Source: Maratus speciosus (Eukaryota > Arthropoda > Arachnida > Araneae > Salticidae). Taken from it: a DNA stretch of 64,000 bases. The stretch lies in the NCBI GenBank assembly GCA_963932465.1, contig OZ010792.1:281897836-281961835 (forward strand). Reading direction: 5' to 3'. The notes below the pieces were generated by a model. That model saw only the letters and a list, made by a program, of their open reading frames with translations, did not search any database and had not been told where the DNA came from. The position numbers and the translations under genes were made by a program. Within the stretch, counting starts at the first letter, position 1; each line of letters begins with the position of its first letter. Of this stretch, positions 45,227-55,400 are shown one piece after another.

Positions 45227-47980
45227 ATGACTTCTTCCCAGGATCCCTCTATTAAATTGCCACCATCTCCCCCTTTTGGCTATATTAAATTTGTACAAAT
45301 CAACCTAAATCACTGTAAATCAGCAAATGTATCCTTGAGGAATTTTATGATCACATCTGGAGCGGATATTGCACTGCTGCAGGATGCTTACTGTAACAAT
45401 GGCAAAGTTCCGGACATTCCGCCGTCCTGGCCAATTTTCTCATCGAAAGCAAATACGGCTCACGTGGTCGTCAGGAACACAAACATAAATTACACACATC
45501 TTTTCACAGGTCAACACTGCGCCTTCATAACCATCACAGCCAAGGAGGGTCAGCTGATAGTTGGCTCGACTTATGCTGCACCACGTTTAGATTTTGAGGA
45601 TACCCTCGAAGAGTGGGAACACCTTATCACACAAAGGCATTACTTCATTTGTGGCGGAGATTTTAATGCGCAATCAACCCTATGGGGTTATGCGCGGTCA
45701 AATGCCCGTGAAGAACCCCTAATTGAATATCTGATTAAAAACAATCTAGCCATATCAAATATCGACAACACAACACACACATTTGTCAAAGAAGACAGCA
45801 CAGGCAGAGTGGTGGCCAGGGGTTTCCCGGATCACACCCTGGTCAACCCTTTGGCCAATCGCAAAATTCGTGATTGGCATGTCTCGGATATTCATAGCGA
45901 CTCTGACCACAAATACATTACTTTTGGTTTCGAAATTACACCACTTTACACCATGCAACGCAGGTTTAATACCACACGAGGTAACCTGCGCAAGTTTACA
46001 CACATAATAAAAACTCACAAATCACTCCTCAGCCAACACCTAAAGGATGTCACAGATACAACAAAACTTAATCACCTCACAGAGGTCCTCATAAATACAA
46101 TGCAGATGGCAGCTAAAACATCCTTTAGATACAAAAACACACATAGGTCTGTTAATTTCTCCTTCTGGACGGCAGACCTCCGCACAAAACGTAACCAACT
46201 AACAGCCTTAAGAAGGAAGTTGAAATCACTTCGACCAACACAAGAGGACACGGACAACTTCCGAGCACTAGCAGCACGCTACAAACTGTTGGCAGCCAAA
46301 TATAAACGCAGTGTTCTTGATGCCAAGAATCAAGCATGGCGGAAATTCTGCAGCAATCAAACCGATCCGAATGGCACTGCACAAAAATTCTTCATGGGTA
46401 AATTCTTTCGGCCAGACGAAATTAAGCTTGAACTGCCCTCGTCTAGAGCGTCCAAGCAGCACAATATGGAGTACTTAACAAAAGAACTTTTCGGACCTTC
46501 GGCATACCCAAACAACAATAATGATAACCTAACATTTAATGCACCAGACGACCTCCCTTTTACAAAAGCAGAGCTATCACAGGCATTCAAAACGTTCGAT
46601 GACAAAAAAGCTCCAGGCCCTGACTGTATTGATTTTCGCATCCTAAAGTTAACATTCAAAATTATTCCAAATATATTCACAGGATGGGCAAATCTTTGCC
46701 TATCGTACAATTACTTCCCGCTCACTCTGAGACAGGGAGAGGTAGTCTACTTCCAGAAGCAAGGGAAGAATCCCTCTGAACCCAATGCATATAGACCAAT
46801 CTGCCTTCTTCCAACGTTAGGCAAATTACTAGAAAAACTCCTAGTAACACGATTAGTACATTACTTGGAATCCCGCAATATCCTGCACCACAGGCAATAC
46901 GGGTTCAGAGAGGGCAGATCTTGTGAAAAAGCTTTGTTCGACATCATGTCCTCCGTTGCCCTCAGTCAAGACTCTGGACTCTACACCTCCCTAGTCTCCC
47001 TTGACATCAAAGGTGCATTTGATAATGTGGAGTGGCGGGACATCTTACTCCAGCTTATTGCAATCGACTGTCCGGGAAATATAGCTGGAACCATCGGCTC
47101 ATATCTCTCTCGCCGAAGCATATTAATTAACTGGGGCACTGGCACATCAGTGCACCAACTAGAAAAAGGCTGCCCACAAGGGTCCTGCCTTGGACCAATT
47201 CTTTGGTTGCTCATAGCAAACGTAATATTAAAAGAACTCGATAAATTAGGCTTTTTGCTCTTCGCCTTTGCCGATGATTTCAGCTTTATCTTCTCTGGTC
47301 GCCGGCGCCTAGATCTTGAAATTGCGGCACGTCAAGCATTCCCTGTTTTCCTACAGCTGCTGACCGACCTACACCTCCAGCTCTCACCAGGAAAATCTCA
47401 AGCACTTACATTTGACAAACCCATAGTTCTCAAACGCAACCCCGTGATGCGAATCAACGGGCGCAGCGTCAAACACGTTAAACACATGAAATTATTAGGA
47501 ATTACAATAGACAAACATCGGAGCTGGACGGAACACATCAACGCACTTAAATTACGCTTAGCAACACTTCACAATAATAGTTGCAAATTAACATCTAAAT
47601 CTTGGGGCATTAAGCCCAACATGTTAAAATTGTGGTACCACACAATTGTGGAACGGATCATCTTCTACGGCGTGGGCGTCTGGGGAGGAAACCTCACCAA
47701 TAGAGTCAAGGACAAACTTCCCTCGCTGCAAAGGATGTTCCTACTACGAATGGCGAGGGGGTATAAAACAATCTCCACAGACGCGCTCGCAGTACTTACG
47801 GGTATCCCTCCCATAAAAATAACACTAAATTATGAATACACCAAAAACAGAATCCTTCACCTCGATCACAAACAAACGCAAGACGCGCATTTTTCCACAA
47901 ACAGACATACAAAGGAAAGTCAGCAGCTGGCTCCTGCATCCTGCAAAAGAAACATCACATCTGCAAGTCAACCCTTCTAA
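45227..47980 (+). CDS. LINE ORF2: AP endonuclease and reverse transcriptase
   Basis: 917 codons. Residues about 20-235 form an exonuclease-endonuclease-phosphatase (APE-like) domain: QINLNHC (24-30), a conserved acidic LLQDAY segment, GGDFNAQ (143-149) and SDSDHK with the catalytic D227-H228 pair. This domain nicks target DNA. Reverse transcriptase follows at about 495-760: YRPICLLP (522 onward), SLDIKGAFD with catalytic D593, KGCPQGSCLGPILW, and the active-site FADDF (681-685), F replacing the usual Y of YADD as in several LINEs. The thumb-like region continues to about residue 880. After roughly residue 888 (QDAHF) the frame reads an unrelated tail and stops, while the next frame carries the expected linker and RNase H. 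The true product is therefore probably longer, shifted at a five-T run (47890-47894). Confidence 0.92.
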   Translation: MTSSQDPSIKLPPSPPFGYIKFVQINLNHCKSANVSLRNFMITSGADIALLQDAYCNNGKVPDIPPSWPIFSSKANTAHVVVRNTNINYTHLFTGQHCAFITITAKEGQLIVGSTYAAPRLDFEDTLEEWEHLITQRHYFICGGDFNAQSTLWGYARSNAREEPLIEYLIKNNLAISNIDNTTHTFVKEDSTGRVVARGFPDHTLVNPLANRKIRDWHVSDIHSDSDHKYITFGFEITPLYTMQRRFNTTRGNLRKFTHIIKTHKSLLSQHLKDVTDTTKLNHLTEVLINTMQMAAKTSFRYKNTHRSVNFSFWTADLRTKRNQLTALRRKLKSLRPTQEDTDNFRALAARYKLLAAKYKRSVLDAKNQAWRKFCSNQTDPNGTAQKFFMGKFFRPDEIKLELPSSRASKQHNMEYLTKELFGPSAYPNNNNDNLTFNAPDDLPFTKAELSQAFKTFDDKKAPGPDCIDFRILKLTFKIIPNIFTGWANLCLSYNYFPLTLRQGEVVYFQKQGKNPSEPNAYRPICLLPTLGKLLEKLLVTRLVHYLESRNILHHRQYGFREGRSCEKALFDIMSSVALSQDSGLYTSLVSLDIKGAFDNVEWRDILLQLIAIDCPGNIAGTIGSYLSRRSILINWGTGTSVHQLEKGCPQGSCLGPILWLLIANVILKELDKLGFLLFAFADDFSFIFSGRRRLDLEIAARQAFPVFLQLLTDLHLQLSPGKSQALTFDKPIVLKRNPVMRINGRSVKHVKHMKLLGITIDKHRSWTEHINALKLRLATLHNNSCKLTSKSWGIKPNMLKLWYHTIVERIIFYGVGVWGGNLTNRVKDKLPSLQRMFLLRMARGYKTISTDALAVLTGIPPIKITLNYEYTKNRILHLDHKQTQDAHFSTNRHTKESQQLAPASCKRNITSASQPF

Positions 47981-48821
47981 ACATTCATTTGTACCCTCAA
48001 GAGTCCCAATCGTATACACTGATGGATCCCGCACGGAATCGGGCGTGGCGTCAGCATTCTGCGTCATGCGGAACGATGTGGTGGTCCATGAATGGGCCTG
48101 TAGAATCGGAGATGATAACTCTGTATTCCAAGCAGAACTTTTTGCGATTCTGCGGGCACTAGATTGGATCTCTTCCCAACCTCCTTCCTTCACCAGGCTG
48201 TACAGTGATAGTCTTTCAGGCTTACAGTCAATCTTCGCGCATAGAACTAAGAACCCTTTAGTCCTTGACATAAAAATTAAGTTACTCTCTCTCATACACA
48301 AAGTCGCCCTGGGTCACGTGTCGGCCCACATTGGCATTGAGGGCAATGAGCGAGCTGACAGGTTGGCTAAAGAAGCAACGGCTAGAACTTCAATAGATTT
48401 TACCCTTCCCCTTCCCCCCTCACACATTCGCAGAAGGTTGAATCAAAAAATCATCTCAGAGTGGCAAATTTATTGGGATGCGTCTACCAAAGGTAGATAC
48501 ACATACGATCTCATACGTATAGTGTCAAGAGAAATGTACTTTCTCTCACCAGCAACTACAGCATTCCTCTCTGGCCATGGACCATTCAAAGAATACTTGA
48601 AACGTTTCTATCGGGCAGCCACCCCCTTCTGCGAGTGTGGCGAGGTCGGCTCTCCAGAACATAGCTACTATCACTGTACACTTACCCAAGCCTGGCATAT
48701 TAAACGCCCCCGCATCTTTCCCAAAAATTGGCTTTCCAATATTCTAACAAGACCCCTTCTTATAGGCAAATTAAATAGAATTTATAATTTTCAAATGGAA
48801 CTAACAAACCTCACCTCATAG
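47832..48821 (+). CDS. LINE ORF2 C-terminal part: RNase H and zinc-finger-like motif, shifted frame
   Basis: 329 codons open in the +1 frame relative to ORF2, overlapping it by about 150 bp. RNase H type I signatures are complete: YTDGS (D64), QAELFAI (E102), YSDSLSG (D126) and GNERADRLAKE (D176), so all four carboxylates are present. It would degrade RNA in the RNA-DNA hybrid during element synthesis. Near the C-terminus CECGEVGSPEHSYYHC is the Cys/His motif found at the end of I- and R1-group ORF2 proteins. The ATG at 47832 is probably not a natural start: sense as a linker begins at FPQTDIQRKV just after the T-run. Explanations are a single-base indel, an assembly homopolymer error, or programmed frameshifting; the first two are likelier. 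Confidence 0.88.
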   Translation: MNTPKTESFTSITNKRKTRIFPQTDIQRKVSSWLLHPAKETSHLQVNPSKHSFVPSRVPIVYTDGSRTESGVASAFCVMRNDVVVHEWACRIGDDNSVFQAELFAILRALDWISSQPPSFTRLYSDSLSGLQSIFAHRTKNPLVLDIKIKLLSLIHKVALGHVSAHIGIEGNERADRLAKEATARTSIDFTLPLPPSHIRRRLNQKIISEWQIYWDASTKGRYTYDLIRIVSREMYFLSPATTAFLSGHGPFKEYLKRFYRAATPFCECGEVGSPEHSYYHCTLTQAWHIKRPRIFPKNWLSNILTRPLLIGKLNRIYNFQMELTNLTS

Positions 48822-49130
48822 ACCTGCATGGTGCTGCAACTTACCCACAACCTTGTGGCTACTCCTCCACAATTAACTGGACTTTTTGTGTGATCCAGCA
48901 CACTCCACGCTCACCCATTCTGCTCACCCGCCCCTTGTCGCGAGGGAGCAGCCTGTGCTCCGGCGGGAGGAGCTTGTTTTGTACATATTATTATTATTAT
49001 TATTCTTTTTTTTTTTTTTTTTGTTAACGAATCCCCGCGTGTCGGGGAGCACTCCGGGTGGGGCAAATAGAGTCTACATCGGACCCTTGAGGTCTGGTGA
49101 TTCTGTCCCACTTAGGCAATAAATAAATAA
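48822..49130 (+). other. LINE 3' UTR and tail
   Basis: Follows the RNase H frame stop. Contains a (TTA)n-T-run tract at 48985-49022, a CCCCGCGTGTCGGGG hairpin at 49033-49047, and ends with tandem AATA units that include AATAAA signals. A G/C-rich segment at 48900-48975 may be structural. Needed in cis by the element's own ORF2 in related LINEs (inference). Confidence 0.6.
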
Positions 49131-50616
49131 ATCTTTATGTAACTACATTTAAACACATGATGCAACGGAGCTAATTACACTTCCTCTTTTTTGGAGTAGT
49201 TTGCAAAGAACGTCTGCGTTACGCATAATCCAATTTTTCATTATTATCAACTTGACTTCCATCTTTCTTGCCTTTCTTACTTTTTGTTTTTCCCTTTTTC
49301 TCCTTTGGTTTTAGTAAACTTGATAACATGCCTAACATGGTTAGTCTGAGCAAAATAAAAGGAAAAGTTAATAACACTTAATCATCCCGTACAAAAAAAA
49401 CTGCGGCATGTATACCGGAATAGCAGTTCAGCATGTATCCAATTTTGAATGGTGCAAACGTCGGCCATCACAGTTACCTGCCATCGCTAAGGGGAATGGC
49501 GTAACCATACACACAGTACTCTATACAAACGCTACACTTAGTTTTGACTTCAAAATCATGCATGCATTTAGTAATTAGTGTATGAAAAGTATTTAAACAT
49601 AACGTGTTTAAAAGTTTGGACAGTGAAATCATGCACTTACGTCAAATTAAGGATTGTACTTCTACAAGTAAACATCGAAATAGAATTCATTCTATACACT
49701 GGTTAAAATAATCTCATTGCGCACCTATACTGTGCGTTTGACGACCATCTATCGATAATTACAAGAAATACAAGGGGTGCGGCATCTATCCCGTATGCGG
49801 CGACTCTCCCGGAGTTACCCTAATAAGAATCATTCTATTATTCTAGGAAAAATGCATCTGTTCAAGACAATAACAATATCGCGTCAATTACCAAAAATAT
49901 TTGGGGGAGGTGATACACTCGGTTACTGACTGAGCGTAACGGAGTCTTTGCTCATCCAAAAAACCTGTGTTTGTCAATAATCACAGATGAAAGAGAACAA
50001 TAAGGTAATTGGGATTCAGACGGATTTGGAAAGCAATGCAATCTGTGACTGTCTGAGAGAGTTTTTGAATCAAGAGAGACAAATTGCTCTCTGAGCTTGT
50101 TCTGTGCAATATGGGAGGTGAAGTAACCTTGCAGGTAGACCAGTCATTAAGTTATGAGTAATCGTGAGTACCAAAATTTAACTTGGTGTCACAAAACCTT
50201 GCATAGTTCTCGCTCTTTCGGTCTGCATATTTTTCTACGTCTGAATATATATATATATTTTTTCATCATGTAATTTCAAAAATTGTCAATTTTGGTCATA
50301 TTTTCCAAAATACAAGTGTAATGCGCGACCTAAAGATATTAACCGATTTTAAATAATTTTTTGTGTTATTATTCTAATGCCAAAAAGGTGACATTTACGC
50401 ACTATTAGGAGTAGCTCTGAATATTATTTAATTTTCATCATTAATTTCAAAAATTGTCACTTTTCATCATACTTTTAAAAATTCAAGTGCAATACGCGAC
50501 ATAAAGATATTAAGCGATTTCAAAAATATTTTTTGCGTTATTCTTCTAATTACAAAGGGCAATTCTGCTCTATTAGAAGTTGATCTGAAAAATTTCGCTT
50601 TTTTCGACCCACCCTA

Positions 50617-51130
50617 TGGTACAGTCGATAGCAATTAGTTTTTAAAAGATACCAATTAGTATTAGTAAAGATACCAATTAATTTATAAATGTAACATTTT
50701 TATAGGATCATTTTTGCGGAACTAGCGTCGATTTATCCTTTTTTCTCACGATTGTGCCATCATTAGTTTAGAGAAGATAGCATAGTCAATAGCAATCAGT
50801 TTTTAAAAGATACCAATTAGTAATCTAAAGATACCAATTAGTATTAGTAACGATACCAATTAATTTATAAATGTAACATTTTTATAGGATCATTTTTGCG
50901 GAACTAGCGTCGATTTATCCTTTTTTCTCACGATTGTGCCATCATTAGTTTAGAGAAGATAGCATAGTCAATAGCAATCAGTTTTTAAAAGATACCAATT
51001 AGTAATTTAAAATAACCAATTAGTATTAGTAAAGATACCAATTAATTTATAAATGTAACATTTTTATAGCATCATTTTTGCGGAACTAGTGTCGATGGAT
51101 CTTTTTTTCCCACGACTGTATCATGATCAA
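50617..51130. repeat. 181-bp tandem array, right side
   Basis: TTTTGCGGAACTAG recurs near 50714, 50895 and 51076 (spacing about 181). Each unit contains ATAGCAAT(T/C)AGTTTTTAAA, several GATACCAATTAGTA phrases, and a CACGATTGTGCCATCATTAG ending. Together with 41338-41434 this is one array interrupted by the 9.2-kb block. Copies are highly similar. Confidence 0.85.
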
Positions 51131-51133
51131 ATG

Positions 51134-51541
51134 TAGTGTTGACTCTAGAAAAAAAGGGCCGCCGGGCGGGAATTTTTCAAAAAGGGAACACTATTCTAAA
51201 AAAAAAGTATATTTTTTCAAAAAGGGAACACCATTCTAAAAAAAAGGGTACATTTTTTTCAAAAAGGGAACACTATTCTAAAAAAAGGGCACCTTTTTTT
51301 TTTTCAAAAAGGGGACACTTGTACCATGTTCACAAAAAATATTTCGAACTGGTTTGTTCAGAGTCCCTAGAATTTACGATATTTCCCCGGGATCAAATGA
51401 ATTTCCACAGGGCGCATAGGAAGTGTCAAAAAGAGCAGCCGGGAGCATCGGAAGGGTTTAAAAGATCCGCCAGGCGCAAAAAAGAAATAAAAAGGGCCGC
51501 CGGGCGCTGCGCCCTGCTAAAGCGGCTTAGAGTCAACACTA
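51134..51541. mobile_element. Small TIR element with internal minisatellite, 408 bp
   Basis: TAGTGTTGACTCTA at 51134 mirrors TTAGAGTCAACACTA at 51541; AAATG flanks both sides (51129-51133 and 51542-51546), a possible 5-bp duplication. GGGCCGCCGGGCG sits near both ends. The interior has about four imperfect units of 40-50 bp built on TTTTTCAAAAAGGGAACACT with A-runs between. The 137-codon Lys-rich frame across it is a repeat by-product. Confidence 0.65.
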
Positions 51542-51549
51542 AAATGTAA

Positions 51550-52330
51550 CAAGAAAGAAAAATGATGCTTCAACGATGGATTATAAAACACTTGCCAACT
51601 CATTCAGAATACTGTAACAAAACTTCACTGCTTAATAATGGGAAATACTATGTCTTAGTAAATTATTTGTAAAACGCATAACGCATTTCAAAAAACAAGT
51701 TTCAACAATTACCATCTATAGCCGAAAAGATATCCGAATTCTTTTTGTGCAGCGCTGTATATGGTCTATTGATTTGTATCTATACTAAATAGTACGCAAA
51801 AATTTAGTTTTAGGAAACTCATAACACATTTGACAATTCCCTTCAACTATTTCCTCCATTAAACGGGAATGTACTAAAATTCTTTTGGCAGTCCTGTATA
51901 TGATTTATAGAATATATACACGCCAAGTTATATGCAAAAAATTAAATTTAAAAATTCGTTCCACAACTGAAAACTCACTTCCAGCAACCATCGCTGATAG
52001 ACTGTAACCGAATTCTTGTGTGTGTCACTGTAAATGAACGATAAATACAAGGCATACCTTATTCTACAATTAGTATCTTGTAGTGCACATCAGTGATGGA
52101 AAACAATTTCATTATGTTTGAAATGGTGTAACATCATTAAAATACACTGCAAATGATTTTCTCCATAGGACAAAATGTAACGGAATTCTTTTGAGTGTGC
52201 CTGTAAATAAAGTATAAATGCTACATACTCCATTTTAATAGGAAATATGCCATAGTAAACCTCAACAACATGCGAATCCCAGAATATTCACATGAGTTAG
52301 AGCACGGGCAGACAGATAGACAGCAAACAG
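51550..52330. repeat. Divergent tandem repeat, four units of about 130-180 bp
   Basis: An (A)CCGAATTCTT-like phrase and a CTGTAAAT or CTGTATATG phrase recur near 51736, 51875, 52008 and 52189. The last unit (52085-52215) is closely related to 24383-24510: both have TTTCATTATGTT, GAAA, TGTAACATCATTAA and GAAACTTTTGA/GAATTCTTTTGA phrases. AGACAGATAGACAG follows. Confidence 0.55.
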
Positions 52331-52649
52331 ACAAACCGAATTCTTAAAAGACACTCTTTTAATTATGTTCGAAAGTGTTAAAAAAAGATGCATTTAAAGT
52401 TTTGATTAGTGTTTGAATTTAATATTTATAATTGTTCAATCGTTTGTAATAAATTTTGTTCGATAATATTAATTTTTTGTACATATGGTAGAATACGGAT
52501 TAAGTAATACTTACTTAACTCTAGAACAGTGCTGCCACAGACGACTCTTTTATGAAAGCAAACTTTGTAATGCATTCCTCTTGCAGATGTTATCAAAAAT
52601 ATATATAAAAGATTTTTACTTTCAAAAAGTGGTGCCAGTTAGAATTAAA
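52331..52649. other. No recognised feature
   Basis: AT-rich, no element boundary supported. Confidence 0.3.
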
Positions 52650-52830
52650 AAATAGTCGCTAGTGGTAGTCCTAATAAACGGAGATTTTACTAAAGTTTAA
52701 AAAATATTTTTATTTAAAACTATTTAACTTATTATTATTTGGTTTATAATATAGTTTATTTCTCTTTTAAAATTTGCTTTGGATAGATATTTTGAATGTG
52801 ACTCATCTGGTAGGCGGAGGGTTAAATAAT
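52650..52830. repeat. Dispersed repeat family, copy 3
   Basis: Shares GGAGATTTTACTAAAGTTTA, TTTTTATTTAAAACTATTTA, ATATTTTGAATGT and CTGGTAGGCGGAGGGTTAAA with 36670-36842. Confidence 0.55.
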
Positions 52831-53849
52831 TGCACAAACTTTATTTGTTTTTCTTATTCTAATTATTTCTGTAAAGTTTTGTCATTGTAAATGGAATCTC
52901 AATTAATGTAAATGAGCGATTTCTTTTCATTTCACATGTCTTTTTATAATTCTTTTAAATAACTCCGAATGAGTACTTCATTAATTAGTAACGCATCAAG
53001 TGCATAAACGCACGAACTCCACTGGCTGTAAAGTGGATAATTTTGATAGTACACACAAGATAGTAGAATTTTTCTCTAAAATTGTACTCTTAGCAAAATA
53101 ATTAAGTCTGTAGTATTCCGTAATTAAACATTTTTTTCTTTGAATTTATGAACAGAAAATGCTCTGCAGTTTACGTTACTCAATGTAATTTATAAAAATG
53201 CACATTACGTTTTACTATTTCATACTTCTCAAATGTCAGTTGAATCCTAACCAGCCACCCGGCTATTGACGTCATAACTTATCGATTTCACTTCTCTTTT
53301 AAGTGCTTTAACTCATTATAGAACTCAGTGAAAAAGTTCAATTCAGTTCGTGGTTTGAAATAATCTTCGGAATACATTTTTTCCTCACCGCGTTCAATTG
53401 CTGCCCAACATTGCTTTATTCCAACAAGTAATATTTCAAACGTTCGCTTGCAAATAATAATAATAATAATAATAAAAAAGTGGAACTTTAACAAAAGCCC
53501 ATGGATTTTAATATACTATATTATTAATATAGTATATATAAACTATATTATAAATATATTTTAATATATAATATAGATATTTTTGATATATACAGGGGGG
53601 AGCCAAAAAAGTTACTTTGAGTTTTTCAAAATTAATAGTAAAAAAAAAAATAATAATAAATAAATCTTGTAATAAAAAAAATCCATGTTTTCATAATAAT
53701 ATTATTTGAATAATTTCATAAAGTGCGTCAAGATAAGAACTAATTTACTTAGTCAAAATTAAACTTGATAAATTTACATAAAAAAGTCACTTTCAAATGG
53801 TAAAAGTAAAAATTCCTTTTCAAAATAATTTTTGCCTGTACCGAAATAC
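52831..53849. other. AT-rich stretch, microsatellites
   Basis: A (TAA)n tract at about 53453-53475 and TATA-rich palindromic words at 53515-53580. At 53593, ACAGGGGGGAGCCAAAAAAG could be a transposon tip, but no partner end was found. No gene. Confidence 0.4.
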
Positions 53850-54078
53850 ACTTTGGCCCCAAATTATTAGGAGAACTTAAATTTCACTTAGTTTTTATAT
53901 ATTTATTTATTTACTTCTTTATTTTATTTTTTTTCCTTTCCCTTTAAATTTAGAATTTAGACACACTGGATACTAGTAACATTTTATCATATTGTAAGTC
54001 ACAGTTGAGCAAAAATGTAGAAGCAGTAATTTCATTTATTTTAAAAGCCAACATTTAATTATGCGGGGCAAGTATTAT
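53850..54078. repeat. Possible Tc1-like fragment
   Basis: CACTTTGGCCCCAAATTATT at 53850 resembles Tc1-family tips (GGCCAAAATTATTA-type). Near 54050-54072 ATTTAATTATGCGGGGCAAG is a weak inverted match. Internal AT-rich DNA, no transposase. Uncertain. Confidence 0.3.
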
Positions 54079-54082
54079 AGGG

Positions 54083-54319
54083 TTGAACCTTTTCCGGCGC
54101 GGGTTAATTTTGTTTGTAAAATGATAAAATGATTGATCGACACCAGAATTGACAAACGAATTTATTAATCAAATAACAACTTACTTATTTTCACTTACAA
54201 AATATTATTTATATTAAATTTAATATTTAATTAAAAGGAAAATTTTAATTAAATATTATGGGTGCTTAAACTTAAAATTAGGTGTTCTTTCTTGTGGACA
54301 CCGCGCGCAAAAGGGTTAA
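54083..54319. mobile_element. TTAA MITE, 237 bp
   Basis: Left TTGAACCTTTTCCGGCGCGG and right CCGCGCGCAAAAGGGTTAA form an imperfect TIR; the left TTAA has mutated to TTGA. Interior ATCGACACCAGAATTGACAA and the following words match the MITE at 58775-58991 (ACGACACCAGGATTTACAAA). Confidence 0.7.
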
Positions 54320-55059
54320 AGACAGAACATTGCCCACCTAATCGAGATAAGTCAACTTCTGAACCTTCTTGCGTGAATTGTGCAATTTAATTGTATAGAT
54401 GAGTACTTGCATTTTTTCACTATTATTGCAAGTATAATAATTTTAGAACTCTTATGTATAGGAGAATTGCTAAGGAACCATTACAGTGTGCAATATTATA
54501 GCAACTAAATATAAAAATAAACACATTAAAACTGATGTATTTGCCTTATTTAGAGGGTAAATAACTAAAAACATTTTTTTAAAATGTTTAGTAGAATGTA
54601 GCTAGTAGATCCTACGTTTGTGAATATTGCGAGTATTGAAGGGTTAATGAAATATAGATGCTCTGATAAATTAACAAAAACAACATTTAAACTATCTGGT
54701 ATCTAATTTGCAATTTTTTAACCTTTCCTGAATGAAGAAAATGAAACGCGTAACTTTGGCTCAAAATTATTTGTTTGATTATAAAAACAACCATAATACA
54801 GGCAATTGATCAAGTATAAATATACATGGATTCAATTATAATATCTTTATTATTTTTATTCTTTGATTTCGCACTGAACTATCATCTTAATTACAGTTCA
54901 ACTACAATAAATCATAAATTCGGATTTCGCAAAAACAGCTGGCCCTAAAACAGACAAATTATAATATTTCTTTCTTCTGTAAACTATAGTTTTCAAATAA
55001 CGTCGTTTTCTATAACTATGTCTTTCAGGTGCGATGAAATATTATTCCTCCTGATCAAC
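54320..55059. other. No recognised feature
   Basis: AT-rich. GAAGGGTTAA at 54639-54648 looks like a lone TTAA-element right end without a visible left end. Confidence 0.35.
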
Positions 55060-55400
55060 CTCAACACGTTAAACCGAAAAAATATTATTCCACCTGCCTG
55101 CTATAACTATACAGGCAGGTACAATCGATTATAAATCAAGAGATTGCTGAAAACGGCATCATTTGCAGGAACATCCCAATTTTACAATGATCTTCCGGCA
55201 ACGGTACAAGCCGCACTCTGCAGATATATAAATCTTAAAGGTGGAGGGACCAGGGCCAAAAGAAGCCCCCTCCCCCTCCGTAATGCCAACATCACGAAGC
55301 GAAATGTGTGCTTAGCGCTGACAATTAGATTTGCCGTATTTTTCGGCGCCTTGAGATGCTAGTAGATGCCAGAAAAAGAACCAATGTGAGACAGAATGAG
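55060..55400 (+). other. GC-richer patch with a 72-codon frame
   Basis: CACCTGCCTG-N12-CAGGCAGGT forms a hairpin at about 55090-55120. The frame 55144-55362 is not recognised, and base composition is clearly higher in GC than on either side. It could be a captured exon, an LTR/SINE fragment or chance. Confidence 0.2.

Larger units (their letters stand above)
43525..49130 (+). mobile_element. Nearly complete I/R1-group non-LTR retrotransposon (LINE)
   Basis: Layout: a short 5' leader from about 43525 (first base uncertain), ORF1 gag-like, 93-bp spacer, ORF2 endonuclease-reverse transcriptase, then RNase H in the next frame, a 3' UTR of about 300 bp, and a tail of AATAAATAAATAAAT near 49120-49133. 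APE-type endonuclease plus RT plus RNase H plus a terminal zinc-finger-like motif is the arrangement of I-group elements; the endonuclease start (QINLNHCKSA) is also R1-like. Target duplications were not identified. ORFs are open over almost their whole length, so insertion is recent, later than the two DNA elements that host it. Confidence 0.9.
42786..49822. mobile_element. Inner TA-flanked TIR element split by the LINE
   Basis: TA-GGGTAATTCCGG at 42786 and CCGGAGTTACCC-TA at 49822 are inverted ends. Both arms hold repeated TGCGGCAT/ATGCCGC words (42806-43040 and 49400-49800), as subterminal repeats do. Excluding the LINE, roughly 1.4 kb remains, and no transposase frame. TA use would fit Tc1/mariner-type integration, but the TIR is unfamiliar. 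Confidence 0.65.
41435..50616. mobile_element. Outer TIR element of a three-level nest, 8-bp target duplication
   Basis: Ends are TAGGGTGGGTCGAAAAAAGC and its mirror (CGACCCACCCTA). The exact 8-mer TGGTACAG flanks both ends (41427-41434 and 50617-50624), and joining the flanks restores a unit of the surrounding 181-bp array. Each end carries repeats of about 170 bp (three at 41440-41940, two at 50250-50616) built around TAGAAGAATAACGCAAAAAA and TTAATATCTTTAGGTCGCG. An 8-bp duplication fits hAT- or P-like elements, but no transposase was seen, so the class stays open. About 2.1 kb is its own sequence; the rest is inserted. Confidence 0.8.

Noticed and set aside
43777..47214. Antisense and alternate-frame open frames within the LINE
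   Set aside because: They overlap frames with clear gag, endonuclease or RT motifs and show no motif of their own.
51136..51549. 137-codon Lys-rich frame
   Set aside because: Runs through a minisatellite inside a small TIR element; the repeated KKxTFFSKRE pattern mirrors the DNA repeat.
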